Part shown: in pieces, positions 17,045-26,233 of the stretch
Layout: each line of letters opens with the position of its first letter
Numbering within the stretch: the first letter of the stretch is position 1
Assembly: GCA_025362235.1 (NCBI GenBank)
Contig: JANYGZ010000081.1
Location: 1-53,711, forward strand
DNA from: Ferruginibacter sp.
GTDB taxonomy: Bacteria; Bacteroidota; Bacteroidia; Chitinophagales; Chitinophagaceae
Length of the DNA: 53,711 bases
Reading direction: 5' to 3'
Program-made: the position numbers and the translations under genes
Notes under the pieces: model-generated
Database searches by the model: none
Seen by the model: the letters and a program-made list of their open reading frames with translations, nothing else
Told to the model about the DNA's origin: nothing

Positions 17045-17746
17045 ATGAATAAAGTTTTTAACAATGCCGATGAAGCTTTAAAAGATATATATGACGGGGC
17101 CATTTTATTGCTTGGAGGATTTGGGCTATGCGGTATTCCAGAAAATTGTATAAATGCCATAGTAAAAAAAGACACAAAAAATTTAACCTGTATTTCTAAT
17201 AATGCAGGTGTGGATGATTTTGGTATTGGTTTAATGCTGCAGAAAAAGCAGGTAAAAAAAATGATTGCATCATACGTAGGAGAAAATGCAGAGTTTGAAA
17301 GGCAATTACTAAGCGGCGAATTAGAAGTGGATTTGATACCACAGGGAACATTGGCAACACGCTGTATGGCGGCAGGTTATGGTATGCCTGCAATATTTAC
17401 ACCTGCAGGCGTTGGAACAGAAGTTGCGATCGGAAAGGAAGTGCGCATATTTGATAATAAAACATATCTACTTGAGTATGCTTTTGATGCTGACTTCGCC
17501 ATTGTAAAAGCATGGAAAGGCGATACTGATGGCAACCTTATCTATAAAGCAACAGCCCGTAATTTTAATCCATTAATGGCGATGGCAGGTAAAATAACTA
17601 TTGCAGAAGTAGAAGAAGTGGTACCTGCCGGCGAATTGGACCCCAACCAGATACATACTCCAGGTATTTATGTTCACCGGATATTTGAAGGAAAAAATTA
17701 CGAAAAAAGAATTGAACAACGAACAGTGAAAAAATTGGCTGACTAA
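17045..17746 (+). CDS. scoA: 3-oxoacid CoA-transferase subunit A
   Basis: The 233-aa subunit belongs to the family I CoA-transferases (ScoA/AtoD). The diagnostic GGFGLCGIPEN near residue 24 and the GEN-AEFERQLLSGELEVDLIPQGTL stretch are present. With subunit B it transfers CoA between succinyl-CoA and acetoacetate, used in ketone-body or branched-chain amino-acid breakdown. It starts 15 bp after the DUF4296 gene. Subunit B follows 86 bp later. An acetate:acetoacetate specificity cannot be excluded. Confidence 0.92.
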   Translation: MNKVFNNADEALKDIYDGAILLLGGFGLCGIPENCINAIVKKDTKNLTCISNNAGVDDFGIGLMLQKKQVKKMIASYVGENAEFERQLLSGELEVDLIPQGTLATRCMAAGYGMPAIFTPAGVGTEVAIGKEVRIFDNKTYLLEYAFDADFAIVKAWKGDTDGNLIYKATARNFNPLMAMAGKITIAEVEEVVPAGELDPNQIHTPGIYVHRIFEGKNYEKRIEQRTVKKLAD

Positions 17747-17832
17747 TTATATGGATAAGATATTTTCTCCAGCATACAGATATTGTGTGAATTAAATATA
17801 CCATTAACTAATTAGCATTATCAAATTAATTT

Positions 17833-18486
17833 ATGCTTAATAAAAATCAAATAGCGCAACGGCTGGCAAAAGAATTGCAAGATGGTTTTTATGTGAACCT
17901 GGGGATTGGAATTCCAACACTGGTAGCTAATTATATTCCAGAGGGAATAAGTGTTGTATTGCAGAGCGAAAATGGTTTGTTGGGTATGGGGCCTTTTCCT
18001 TTTGAAGGAGAAGAAGATGCGGATTTAATAAATGCAGGAAAACAAACCATAACAACCGTTCCAGGTTCGTCTTTTTTTGATAGTGCCATGAGTTTTGGAA
18101 TGATAAGAGCAGGCAAAGTTGACCTGACGATTTTGGGTGCAATGGAAGTGAGTGAAACAGGCGATATCGCAAACTGGAAAATACCCGGCAAAATGGTGAA
18201 AGGCATGGGTGGAGCAATGGATCTGGTTGCCAGTGCAAAAAATATTGTTGTAGCTATGATGCACACTAACCCTAAAGGTGAATCAAAATTATTGCACCGT
18301 TGTGTATTACCGCTTACTGGTATTGGTTGTGTTAAAAAAATTGTAAGTGACCTTGCGGTATTGGATATAACCAATGAGGGGTTTAAATTATTGGAACGAG
18401 CTCCGGGCGTTAGCGTAGAGGAAATAATAGCTAAAACTGCAGGCAAGCTTATTGTTGACGGCGAAATTCCAGAAATGCAATTTTAA
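17833..18486 (+). CDS. scoB: 3-oxoacid CoA-transferase subunit B
   Basis: The 217-aa subunit carries the catalytic glutamate in SENGLLGMGP (near residue 50) that forms the enzyme-CoA thioester, plus NLGIGIPT and the GGAMDL loop typical of ScoB/AtoA. It forms a heterodimer or heterotetramer with the preceding ScoA. The 86-bp gap to scoA is AT-rich with no obvious terminator, so co-transcription is likely. Confidence 0.93.
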   Translation: MLNKNQIAQRLAKELQDGFYVNLGIGIPTLVANYIPEGISVVLQSENGLLGMGPFPFEGEEDADLINAGKQTITTVPGSSFFDSAMSFGMIRAGKVDLTILGAMEVSETGDIANWKIPGKMVKGMGGAMDLVASAKNIVVAMMHTNPKGESKLLHRCVLPLTGIGCVKKIVSDLAVLDITNEGFKLLERAPGVSVEEIIAKTAGKLIVDGEIPEMQF

Positions 18487-18597
18487 TTTATTCTTTACCT
18501 GGTTAAGATATCTTGGTTACACCAAGTTCATATCCATTTGTTCACTTTTTTTATGCAGCATTTAAAAATGTATATTGCAATCTTTAAATAATTGTTC

Positions 18598-19890
18598 ATG
18601 AAATACCTTCCTTTAAATGCAGAGATATTTGTACAAAACAGAAAACGTTTTGTACAAAAAATGGAAAAAGGGGCTATTGCTATCTTTAACAGCAATGATG
18701 AATTGCCCAGTAACGGAGATGCTATTCACAAGTTTAAACAAAATACAGACCTTATATGGTTAACAGGCATTGAGCAGGAAGATACGATGCTGATATTGTT
18801 TCCTGACAATCCTGATGCTAAATACAGGGAAGTATTGGTATTGGTGCGGCCAAACGAATTAAAAGAAAAATGGGATGGGCATCGCTTAAGAGTAAACGAG
18901 GCAACTGCTATATCAGGTATTTCAACAATTGTTTGGTTAGACATTCTTGATGGATTATTGCAGCCCTGGATTCATTTGGCTAATACCATTTTCTTAAATA
19001 CTAACGAGAATGACCGTAAAGCAAACCTTGTTCCTGTAAGGGACTACCGGTATGCTGAAATGATGAGGCAACGTTATCCTTTACATCATTATAAACGCAG
19101 TGCTGTTATTTTAAAAGAACAACGTGCAATTAAAACATCGCTTGAAATTGAAGTGGTGCAAAAGGCTATTGATATAACCGAAACTGCTTTCAGGCGGCTA
19201 CTATCTTTTATTAAGCCTGGCGTAATGGAATATGAAATTGAAGCAGAATTGGTTCATTCCTTTTTGTCTCAACGGGCTACGGGTGAGGCTTACGGGTCAA
19301 TTATAGCAAGTGGCGACAGGGCAAGAACATTACATTATGTAGAAAATAACCAGGAGTGTAAAGATGGAGAAATGATATTGATGGATTTTGGAGCAGGGTA
19401 TGGCAATTACTGTGCAGATTTAACAAGAACTGTACCTATAAATGGCAAATTTACCCGAAGACAAAAAACTGTGTACAATGCCTGTTTGCATTTGCATCAA
19501 TACGCAGCAAGTATTTTAAAACCAGGCATTAGCATTCTTGATTATACAGAAAAAGTAGGCGATGAAGCTAGTACTGTATTTCAAAAAATTGGGCTTTTAA
19601 AAAAGGCGGATATAAAAAACGAAGACAAAGATAACAAGGCTTACCGGAAATATTTATACCACGGTATCTCACATCATTTGGGCATTGATGTGCATGATTT
19701 AGGTACCCGTACCGAACCTATAAAGGCAGGAATGGTATTCACGATAGAACCAGGTATTTACATTGAGGAAGAGCAAATGGGTATCCGTATTGAAAATAAT
19801 TTTTGGATAACAAAGAATGGCAATAAAGACCTGATGAAAAATATTCCAATTACCGTTGAGGAAATTGAATCATTAATGAAAAACCGATAA
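18598..19890 (+). CDS. Xaa-Pro aminopeptidase (M24B family)
   Basis: The 430-aa cytosolic metallopeptidase removes N-terminal residues preceding proline. The N-terminal aminopeptidase-P domain spans about residues 1–135. The pita-bread catalytic domain follows with the five metal ligands recognisable: two aspartates in MDFGAGYGNYCADLTR, His in GISHHLGIDVHD, Glu in FTIEPGIY and Glu in GIRIENN. The frame opens with a TTG two codons upstream (18592). The ATG at 18598 is preferred. It lies 7 bp before pssA, so the two are likely co-transcribed. Confidence 0.93.
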   Translation: MKYLPLNAEIFVQNRKRFVQKMEKGAIAIFNSNDELPSNGDAIHKFKQNTDLIWLTGIEQEDTMLILFPDNPDAKYREVLVLVRPNELKEKWDGHRLRVNEATAISGISTIVWLDILDGLLQPWIHLANTIFLNTNENDRKANLVPVRDYRYAEMMRQRYPLHHYKRSAVILKEQRAIKTSLEIEVVQKAIDITETAFRRLLSFIKPGVMEYEIEAELVHSFLSQRATGEAYGSIIASGDRARTLHYVENNQECKDGEMILMDFGAGYGNYCADLTRTVPINGKFTRRQKTVYNACLHLHQYAASILKPGISILDYTEKVGDEASTVFQKIGLLKKADIKNEDKDNKAYRKYLYHGISHHLGIDVHDLGTRTEPIKAGMVFTIEPGIYIEEEQMGIRIENNFWITKNGNKDLMKNIPITVEEIESLMKNR

Positions 19891-19896
19891 CTGATA

Positions 19897-20667
19897 ATGA
19901 AAAAACAAATCCCGAATTTATTTACATTACTCAATTTATTTTTTGGCTGTATCGCCATTGTATTTGCCTTACAAAATGGCATCGATATCATTTACTCAAA
20001 AGATGGGGAGCAATTTATTAAGCTTAAAGAAAATATCTGTTTAGCATCCTTATTTATTGTAATTGCTGCTATTGTAGATTTTTTAGATGGTTTTGTTGCA
20101 AGGTTATTAAAAGTTCCTTCTGAAATGGGAAAACAATTGGATTCTTTGGCAGATGTTGTAAGCTTTGGTGTTGCTCCCGGAATAATATTATACCAATTTT
20201 TAAGAATGGCATTTATAAAAGATGCGGATGGTATTGAATCTTCTACCCTGTTGCTGGTTCCGGCTTTTATTTTTACATGTGCAGGAGCGTATCGTTTGGC
20301 CCGTTTTAATTTAGATAATACGCAATCTTATGGCTTTAAAGGGGTGCCAATACCTGCAGCCGGTTTAGTAGTAGCATCTTTGCCGATGATTTATTGGTTT
20401 GGTAATGTTGATTTTATTTATAACCTAGTGCTTAATAAATGGTTTTTGTATGCCCTTATTTTATTATTGAGTTGGCTGATGGTAAGTAAATTGCCAATGA
20501 TGGCCTTAAAATTTAAAGATTCTACAATAAAAAATAATATGCCTGCAATTATATTGCTGGCAATTGGTATACTTTCGGTCGTTTTATTAAAATGGCTGGC
20601 AGTTCCGGTTATATTCATTGCTTACATTATTTTATCTTTGGCACTTAAAAATAAAACTACAACATGA
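19897..20667 (+). CDS. pssA: CDP-diacylglycerol–serine O-phosphatidyltransferase
   Basis: The 256-aa membrane enzyme makes phosphatidylserine, the precursor of phosphatidylethanolamine. It has the CDP-alcohol phosphotransferase signature DG-x2-AR-x8-G-x3-D-x3-D (DFLDGFVARLL then GKQLDSLADVVSFG, about residues 63–90), flanked by six to eight transmembrane segments. A hydrophilic insertion lies after the first helix. The stop overlaps purS (ATGA), giving coupled translation. PssA fits over PgsA because of the SFGVAPG segment after the motif. Confidence 0.92.
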   Translation: MKKQIPNLFTLLNLFFGCIAIVFALQNGIDIIYSKDGEQFIKLKENICLASLFIVIAAIVDFLDGFVARLLKVPSEMGKQLDSLADVVSFGVAPGIILYQFLRMAFIKDADGIESSTLLLVPAFIFTCAGAYRLARFNLDNTQSYGFKGVPIPAAGLVVASLPMIYWFGNVDFIYNLVLNKWFLYALILLLSWLMVSKLPMMALKFKDSTIKNNMPAIILLAIGILSVVLLKWLAVPVIFIAYIILSLALKNKTTT

Positions 20668-20909
20668 TTTTCACTGCACAGGTAAAAGTAATGCCACTAA
20701 AAGAATTGTTAGACCCACAGGGTAAAGCTGTAATGGGCGGGCTGGCCAATTTAGGTTTAAATGGTATTAAAGATGTTAGAATTGGTAAAAATATTACACT
20801 TCAGGTTGAAGCTGCTACAGCAGAAGCTGCAAAGCAAATTGCAGAAGAAGCAGCAAAAAAACTATTGGCTAACCAGGTAATGGAAATGTTTGAAATAGTA
20901 ATTAGCTAA
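20664..20909 (+). CDS. purS: Phosphoribosylformylglycinamidine synthase subunit PurS
   Basis: The 81-aa protein is a typical PurS: it begins FTAQVKVMPLKELLDPQGKA, with GLANLGLNGIKDVRIGK and an alanine-rich helix. PurS dimers bridge the small-type PurL and the glutaminase PurQ in the fourth step of purine synthesis. The matching small PurL is in this window at 44–46 kb on the other strand, and purQ is not seen. The gene overlaps pssA by 4 bp and precedes rsmI by 16 bp. Confidence 0.92.
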   Translation: MIFTAQVKVMPLKELLDPQGKAVMGGLANLGLNGIKDVRIGKNITLQVEAATAEAAKQIAEEAAKKLLANQVMEMFEIVIS

Positions 20910-20925
20910 TCAGCAAATTATCACC

Positions 20926-21594
20926 ATGCTCTACATTGTTCCCACACCTATTGGTAACCTTGCCGATATTACTTTCAGGGCAATCGATATTTTAAAATCG
21001 GTTGATTTGATTTTGGCTGAAGATACACGGACTTCATCGGTACTACTGCAACATTACCAAATTCAAAAACCAATCACACCCTATCACCAGCATAACGAAC
21101 ATAAAATAATTCATCATTTATCTGAACAATTACAAACAGGTAAAACGATGGCATTACTTACTGACGCCGGCACACCAGGCATTAGTGACCCCGCATTTTT
21201 ATTGGTAAGGGAATGCGTAAAATTGGGTATAAAGGTTGAATGCCTGCCGGGTGCAACTGCTTTTGTACCTGCTTTGGTAAATAGTGGTTTACCAATAAAC
21301 AGCTTTTGTTTTGAAGGGTTTTTGCCATTAAAAAAAGGAAGGCAAACTTTTTTAAAACGAATGTCTGTAGAAGAAAGGACTATGGTTTTTTATGAAAGCC
21401 CGGTACGGCTCGTAAAAACTTTAAATGATTTTATTGAATATTTTGGCGCTGGGCGCAATTGCTGTGTAAGCCGTGAACTCACAAAAAAATTTGAAGAAAA
21501 CAAAAGAGGAACTTTACAGGAAGTTCATGACTATTTTAATGCAAAGCCTGTAAAAGGCGAAATAGTAATTGTGGTGCAGGGTAAAGACAATTAG
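20926..21594 (+). CDS. rsmI: 16S rRNA (cytidine(1402)-2'-O)-methyltransferase
   Basis: The 222-aa tetrapyrrole-methylase-fold enzyme 2'-O-methylates C1402 in the decoding centre. It has the family start VPTPIGNLADITFRAI, AEDTRTSSVLL and LLTDAGTPGISDPAFLLVR, followed by LPGATAFVPALVNSGLP and a GFLP–KKGRQ loop. It is shorter than the E. coli enzyme (286 aa) because it lacks the small C-terminal domain. It ends the Xaa-Pro peptidase–pssA–purS–rsmI run and overlaps the convergent nitroreductase by 4 bp. Confidence 0.95.
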   Translation: MLYIVPTPIGNLADITFRAIDILKSVDLILAEDTRTSSVLLQHYQIQKPITPYHQHNEHKIIHHLSEQLQTGKTMALLTDAGTPGISDPAFLLVRECVKLGIKVECLPGATAFVPALVNSGLPINSFCFEGFLPLKKGRQTFLKRMSVEERTMVFYESPVRLVKTLNDFIEYFGAGRNCCVSRELTKKFEENKRGTLQEVHDYFNAKPVKGEIVIVVQGKDN

Positions 21595-22274
21595 TAAAAA
21601 ACAGCCACCTCATTTAATTCTTTTCTTTGTATATCAGGTACCCAGCATTCGTCAGCAGCATAGCCAACGGGTATCAATAAAAAAGGTTTTTCATTTACAG
21701 GCCTGCTTAAAATCTTGTTTAAAAAATTCATCGGCGACGGGGTATGCGTAAGCGCCACTAAGCCTGCATTGTGTATGGCAGTAAGCAAAAAACCACAAGC
21801 TATACCACAACTTTCGGTGGTGTAATAGGTATTTGTTTTATTGCCTGCTTTATCAAAATCATAATTTTTTTTAAAAACAATTATCAGGTAAGGAGCTGTT
21901 TCCAGGAACTCTTTTTTCCAGTCAGTTTGTAAGGGTAACAAATCCTTTTTCCAGTCTTCCGGCATCCGGCCATGGTAGCTTTTATATTCTTCATTTTCTG
22001 CTTCTATGCGTATTTGTTTTTTAATACCGGCATTGCTTACCACACAAAATATCCATGGTTGTTTGTGTGCGCCACTTGGCGCTGTAGCCGCAGAAAGTAT
22101 TATTTTTTCTATAATATCTTTACCTACATGCTTGTCAGAGAAATCCCTTACAGTCCTTCTTTTATTAATCCAACTATAAAATTCAGTAGCTTTAACAACC
22201 ATTTCATCTTTTGTATAAAAATCTTTCGTATAATGCACAAAAGGAAATCCGTTTATCAGTTTTAATTTTTCCAT
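21591..22274 (-). CDS. Nitroreductase family protein
   Basis: The 227-aa flavoprotein has the FMN-binding start INKRRTVRDFSDK and the APSGAHKQPW loop, with a C-terminal LLIPVGYAADECWVP segment. These enzymes use FMN and NAD(P)H to reduce nitro groups, quinones or related compounds; some relatives (iodotyrosine deiodinase-like) remove halogens. The APSGAHKQPW loop and length resemble the iodotyrosine-deiodinase branch, but the substrate is not determined. It is convergent with rsmI and divergent from the M1 peptidase gene. Confidence 0.88.
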   Translation of the reverse strand: MEKLKLINGFPFVHYTKDFYTKDEMVVKATEFYSWINKRRTVRDFSDKHVGKDIIEKIILSAATAPSGAHKQPWIFCVVSNAGIKKQIRIEAENEEYKSYHGRMPEDWKKDLLPLQTDWKKEFLETAPYLIIVFKKNYDFDKAGNKTNTYYTTESCGIACGFLLTAIHNAGLVALTHTPSPMNFLNKILSRPVNEKPFLLIPVGYAADECWVPDIQRKELNEVAVFY

Positions 22275-22315
22275 ATAGCAATTTAACCGAAATTAAATTA
22301 ATCTAATCAAGCAGT

Positions 22316-24241
22316 ATGAACCGTAAAAAAGCCTTCTTATTCCTACCTTGTATTTTTGTATGCTTAATTATTATTGCTCAACCAGACAGATGGCAGCAAC
22401 GTGTAAAATACACTATGAATATTGATATGGATGTAAACACTAACCGGTTTAAAGGAATCCAGAAATTAGTATATACTAATAATTCTCCTGATATATTGAA
22501 TAAGCTTTTTTATCATTTGTATTTTAATGCCTTTCAGCCAAACAGCAGTATGGATACACGAAGCCGTGAGTTGGGTAAAATACTTGTAAATGGCCGGCAG
22601 GATTGGGATGGAAGAGTTAAAGACCGTATCAGCCAATTAAAAGATGATGAAATAGGGTATCAAAAAATTATTTCTTTAAAAATGAATGGTGTAGATCAGC
22701 CATTTAAATATCATGAAACTATACTAGAAGTAAATCTTACCAAAGCAATAACACCAAAAAGCACAGTCACTTTAGATATGGTATTTGAAGCACAGGTACC
22801 ATTGCAGGTGCGCAGAAGCGGAAGGGATAACCCCACTACTGGTGTACGCTATAGCATGAGCCAATGGTATCCTAAATTATCCGAATACGATTACGAAGGC
22901 TGGCACCCCACGCCTTATGTTGCCCGTGAGTTTTATGGCGTTTGGGGCGATTTTGATGTTACAATTTCCATAGATAAAACGTATAAATTGGGTGGTACAG
23001 GTGTATTAACAAATGCTGCAGAAATTGGCTGGGGATATGATGCACCAGGCACAGAACTGAAACTAACGGAAAAGCTTAAACGCAGTTGGCATTTTATTGG
23101 CAATAATGTACATGATTTTGTATGGGCTGCTGACCCGGATTATAAACATTTGGTGCGTAAAATGCCCAATGGCGGGCCCGTGCTAAACATTATTTATAAT
23201 TATAAAGAAAATGACCTTAAAAATGATACGGCGTGGAATATAATTGCAGATGCTGCGGTAACTGTATTACCTTTTATGGAAAGCAAATTTGGCAAATATC
23301 CTTATCCGCAATATTCTTTTATACAAGGCGGTGATGGTGGCATGGAATATCCTATGGCAACATTGATTGTTGGCCCCGGCCTGGGAACTGTTTTTCATGA
23401 ATGGATGCATAGCTGGTACCAGATGATGCTGGGTACCAATGAAAGTATGTATGGCTGGATGGATGAGGGTTTTACAGAATATGCCAGTGACCTTGTAGGG
23501 GTGTATTACAGGGATAAGGTAAGCAGGGTAAAAGGGGCATCAAATCCTGCTTATATTAAAACACTTGATTCATTGGCAGCAATATTACCACTGGATCATT
23601 ACAGTAATTATCAGTCATACTATTTTATTGCCAAAAGCGAATTTGAAGAGCCACTTACAACACATGCTGATCATTTTAATACCAATGTAGGTTATAGTGT
23701 AGCTGCTTACAGTAAGGGCTGTGTTTTTATGGAGCAACTGGGTTATATAGTTGGTGCGGCAGTAAGAGATAAAATATTATTAGAGTACTATAAACAATGG
23801 CGGTTTAAACATCCCAACGCAAGTGATTTTGTAAAATTGTCTGAAGATGTAAGTGGTATAAAACTGGATTGGTATAAAGAATACTGGTGCAGCACAACAA
23901 AAAAAATAGATTATGGCATCGATAGTTTGTGGGAGGAAAATGGCGTATCAAAAATAAGATTGAAGCGAATTGGACAAATGCCTATGCCGATTGATTTGCA
24001 GCTTACGTTTAAAGACGGCTCTACTGAAATGCACTATGTGCCGCTTAACCTGATGTATGGCGAAAAACCGGCAGAGAATAAACAAAACAGGACAGTGCAT
24101 GAAGAATGGAGATGGACACATCCCACCTACGTAGTTGAATTTAAACATAGGCTTACAGATTTAAAAAAGGCAGAAATTGATCCGACAAAAAGAATGGCCG
24201 ATGTAGATCAGAAAAATAATATTTTAGAATTAAACTGGTAA
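22316..24241 (+). CDS. M1 family metallopeptidase, secreted
   Basis: The 641-aa protein has a signal peptide (ends LIIIAQ). The M1 zinc site is HEWMH (361–365) followed 18 residues later by E384 in MDEGFTEYAS. The exopeptidase motif GAMEN appears as GGMEY (about 341–345). The N-terminal beta domain (residues 25–230) and a shortened C-terminal part complete the fold. It is likely a periplasmic or outer-membrane aminopeptidase. The GGMEY change is common in Bacteroidota M1 enzymes and may alter N-terminus recognition. Confidence 0.92.
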   Translation: MNRKKAFLFLPCIFVCLIIIAQPDRWQQRVKYTMNIDMDVNTNRFKGIQKLVYTNNSPDILNKLFYHLYFNAFQPNSSMDTRSRELGKILVNGRQDWDGRVKDRISQLKDDEIGYQKIISLKMNGVDQPFKYHETILEVNLTKAITPKSTVTLDMVFEAQVPLQVRRSGRDNPTTGVRYSMSQWYPKLSEYDYEGWHPTPYVAREFYGVWGDFDVTISIDKTYKLGGTGVLTNAAEIGWGYDAPGTELKLTEKLKRSWHFIGNNVHDFVWAADPDYKHLVRKMPNGGPVLNIIYNYKENDLKNDTAWNIIADAAVTVLPFMESKFGKYPYPQYSFIQGGDGGMEYPMATLIVGPGLGTVFHEWMHSWYQMMLGTNESMYGWMDEGFTEYASDLVGVYYRDKVSRVKGASNPAYIKTLDSLAAILPLDHYSNYQSYYFIAKSEFEEPLTTHADHFNTNVGYSVAAYSKGCVFMEQLGYIVGAAVRDKILLEYYKQWRFKHPNASDFVKLSEDVSGIKLDWYKEYWCSTTKKIDYGIDSLWEENGVSKIRLKRIGQMPMPIDLQLTFKDGSTEMHYVPLNLMYGEKPAENKQNRTVHEEWRWTHPTYVVEFKHRLTDLKKAEIDPTKRMADVDQKNNILELNW

Positions 24242-24269
24242 TTTTTTCAGGGCCTTTGTATTTATAGTT

Positions 24270-24794
24270 ATGGAAATAACCATCAGAAGGATATTATTAA
24301 GGGATGCTGCAGCCCTTGCTGAAATTTCAAGGCAAACTTTTTACGATACTTTTACAGGTACCTGTACAGAAGATGATATGCAAAGTTTTCTTGAACAGTA
24401 TTTTAACCTGGCACAGGTACAAACTGAACTAACCAATCCTGATGATTATTATTTTTTTGCTGAAGCAGGTGGCAGGCCTGTAGGCTACATCCGTTTTATG
24501 GAAGACTATAATAATTGGGAATTGGTAAAAAAATGGAAAGCACTGGAATTAAAAAGATTGTATGTTATACAGCAATATCATGGTAAAGGCATAGCGCAGC
24601 AATTAATGGATTTTTTTATTTTATTTGCGCAACAAAATAAATATCAATTAGTATGGCTGGGTGTATGGGAACATAATGTAAGGGCTCAAAAATTTTACGA
24701 AAAATATGGTTTTGCCGACTCTGGCCATAGACATGATTTTCCTATTGGCGATACAGCTCAAACTGATAAATGGCTCTGGAAATTTTTAGAATAA
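24270..24794 (+). CDS. GNAT family N-acetyltransferase
   Basis: The 174-aa protein has a GNAT fold. The acetyl-CoA loop is QYHGKGIAQQL (Q/R-x-x-G-x-G/A), preceded by the LKRLYVI beta-4 strand. WLGVWEHNVRAQKFYEKYGF is the C-terminal signature seen in the polyamine/aminoglycoside-acetyltransferase-like branch. The substrate is unknown. It lies 28 bp after the M1 peptidase gene and is probably transcribed with it. Confidence 0.9.
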   Translation: MEITIRRILLRDAAALAEISRQTFYDTFTGTCTEDDMQSFLEQYFNLAQVQTELTNPDDYYFFAEAGGRPVGYIRFMEDYNNWELVKKWKALELKRLYVIQQYHGKGIAQQLMDFFILFAQQNKYQLVWLGVWEHNVRAQKFYEKYGFADSGHRHDFPIGDTAQTDKWLWKFLE

Positions 24795-24832
24795 AATACA
24801 GGTAATTTTTAAAAGAAGCTCATAGAAACAAT

Positions 24833-25465
24833 TCATCTTCCAAAAAATTTATTTACTGCTTCAACGCGGTTACTGACATGCAGTTTTTCGTAAATATGGT
24901 AAACATGTTTGCGTACTGTTTGCGAACTGATATATAATTGATCTGCGATTTCTTTATACAACAAACCTTTTGACAAAGCTTCCAGTATTTCTTTTTCTCT
25001 TTTAGACAGCACATCCAATGAATCGCTGTTTACTGAAAATGGTTTACTTTTAAAAGCAGCTACAACTTTACTGGCAATCTGGCTGCTCATGGGGGCGCCG
25101 CCTTCGTATAATTCTGTAATGGCATTCAGTAATTTATCAGGAGTTGTTTTTTTTAGTACATACCCGCTGGCACCGGCACTTAGGGCATTAAAAATTTTTT
25201 CATCTTCTTCATAAACTGTACACATCATAAACAAAATTTGGGGGTAAAGTTCTTTTAGGATTTTTACACATTCTATACCATTAATTCCGCCGAGATTAAT
25301 GTCCATTAAAACAACAGCGGGATTAAGTGAGGGAATTTTATTAATGGCTTCTTCACCATTGATGCAGGACCCTGCAAGTGTATAACCATCCGCCATTGTT
25401 ATAATTTGTTCAAGCGCCTGGCGGATATCGTTGTTATCTTCAACTATCGCTACTGAAATATTCAT
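24833..25465 (-). CDS. NarL/FixJ family response regulator
   Basis: The 210-aa protein has a receiver domain (acidic pair E9/D10, phospho-acceptor D55 in LMDINLGG, conserved Thr in MMCTVYE, Lys in VLKKTTPD) and a LuxR-type helix-turn-helix (LSKREKEILEALSKGLLYKE...SSQTVRKHVYHIYEKL). No histidine kinase is encoded nearby, so its partner is elsewhere. In Bacteroidota such regulators often pair with 7TMR or TPR sensor kinases. It is separated from rsmG by 129 bp. Confidence 0.93.
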   Translation of the reverse strand: MNISVAIVEDNNDIRQALEQIITMADGYTLAGSCINGEEAINKIPSLNPAVVLMDINLGGINGIECVKILKELYPQILFMMCTVYEEDEKIFNALSAGASGYVLKKTTPDKLLNAITELYEGGAPMSSQIASKVVAAFKSKPFSVNSDSLDVLSKREKEILEALSKGLLYKEIADQLYISSQTVRKHVYHIYEKLHVSNRVEAVNKFFGR

Positions 25466-25594
25466 GGTTATGTAAAGGTTGCTAAATAATCATACAATAC
25501 TATACCGCAAAGTGGTAATCTTTTTTAGTATGAAATTTTAAAGATACTTGTAATAAAAATTTATTAAATAGATGCATGTATTATTAATGAATTG

Positions 25595-26209
25595 CTACAG
25601 AGAAACATGCAACAGAAACTTTTCTTTAAAAAAGGGTTCTACAAAAATTTTCTCTATTTCCCAAACTCTTGGCCTGCAGGTGCTTTCTGATATTTCTTTT
25701 GTAAGATCACCTCCTTTCAGGCAAATAAGCCCATTGGGCGATTGCCCTTTTTTTAACAATGGTTTGCTCCAACGCCACAAATCTTTCAAAGGCGCTACTG
25801 CCCTTGACACTACCAAATCAAATTTTCTGTTTTTAATGTCTTCAGCCCTGGTATGTTGTATGGTAACATTTTGTAAGCCAATGGCTATAGCAATTTCATT
25901 GGCCACTTTTAATTTTTTGTTGATACTGTCCACCAGGTGAAATTTTGTATCCGGAAAAAATATGGCCAGAGGTATGCCCGGAAAACCGCCACCACAGCCA
26001 AGATCCATTATTTCTGCCCCTTTCTTAAATTCAAATTGTGTAGCAATTGCTAATGAATGCAATACATGGTGCTCATAAAAATTGTCCATGTCTTTGCGTG
26101 AAATCACATTGATCTTTTCATTCCAATCAATATATAAACCTTTTAAAACTGCTAATTGTTGCAATTGCGTATCAGTAAAATCACTAAAATATTTTGTCAA
26201 TAATTCCAT
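25595..26209 (-). CDS. rsmG: 16S rRNA (guanine(527)-N7)-methyltransferase
   Basis: The 204-aa enzyme methylates G527 of 16S rRNA. Motif I is MDLGCGGGFPGIPLAI, the N-terminal helices show WNEKINVISRKD, and VVSRAVAPL closes the core. Loss of this gene gives low-level streptomycin resistance in other bacteria. It follows the GT2 gene on the same strand with a 24-bp gap, so they may be co-transcribed. Confidence 0.95.
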   Translation of the reverse strand: MELLTKYFSDFTDTQLQQLAVLKGLYIDWNEKINVISRKDMDNFYEHHVLHSLAIATQFEFKKGAEIMDLGCGGGFPGIPLAIFFPDTKFHLVDSINKKLKVANEIAIAIGLQNVTIQHTRAEDIKNRKFDLVVSRAVAPLKDLWRWSKPLLKKGQSPNGLICLKGGDLTKEISESTCRPRVWEIEKIFVEPFFKEKFLLHVSL

Positions 26210-26233
26210 ATTAAGATATAGCGTTTATATATT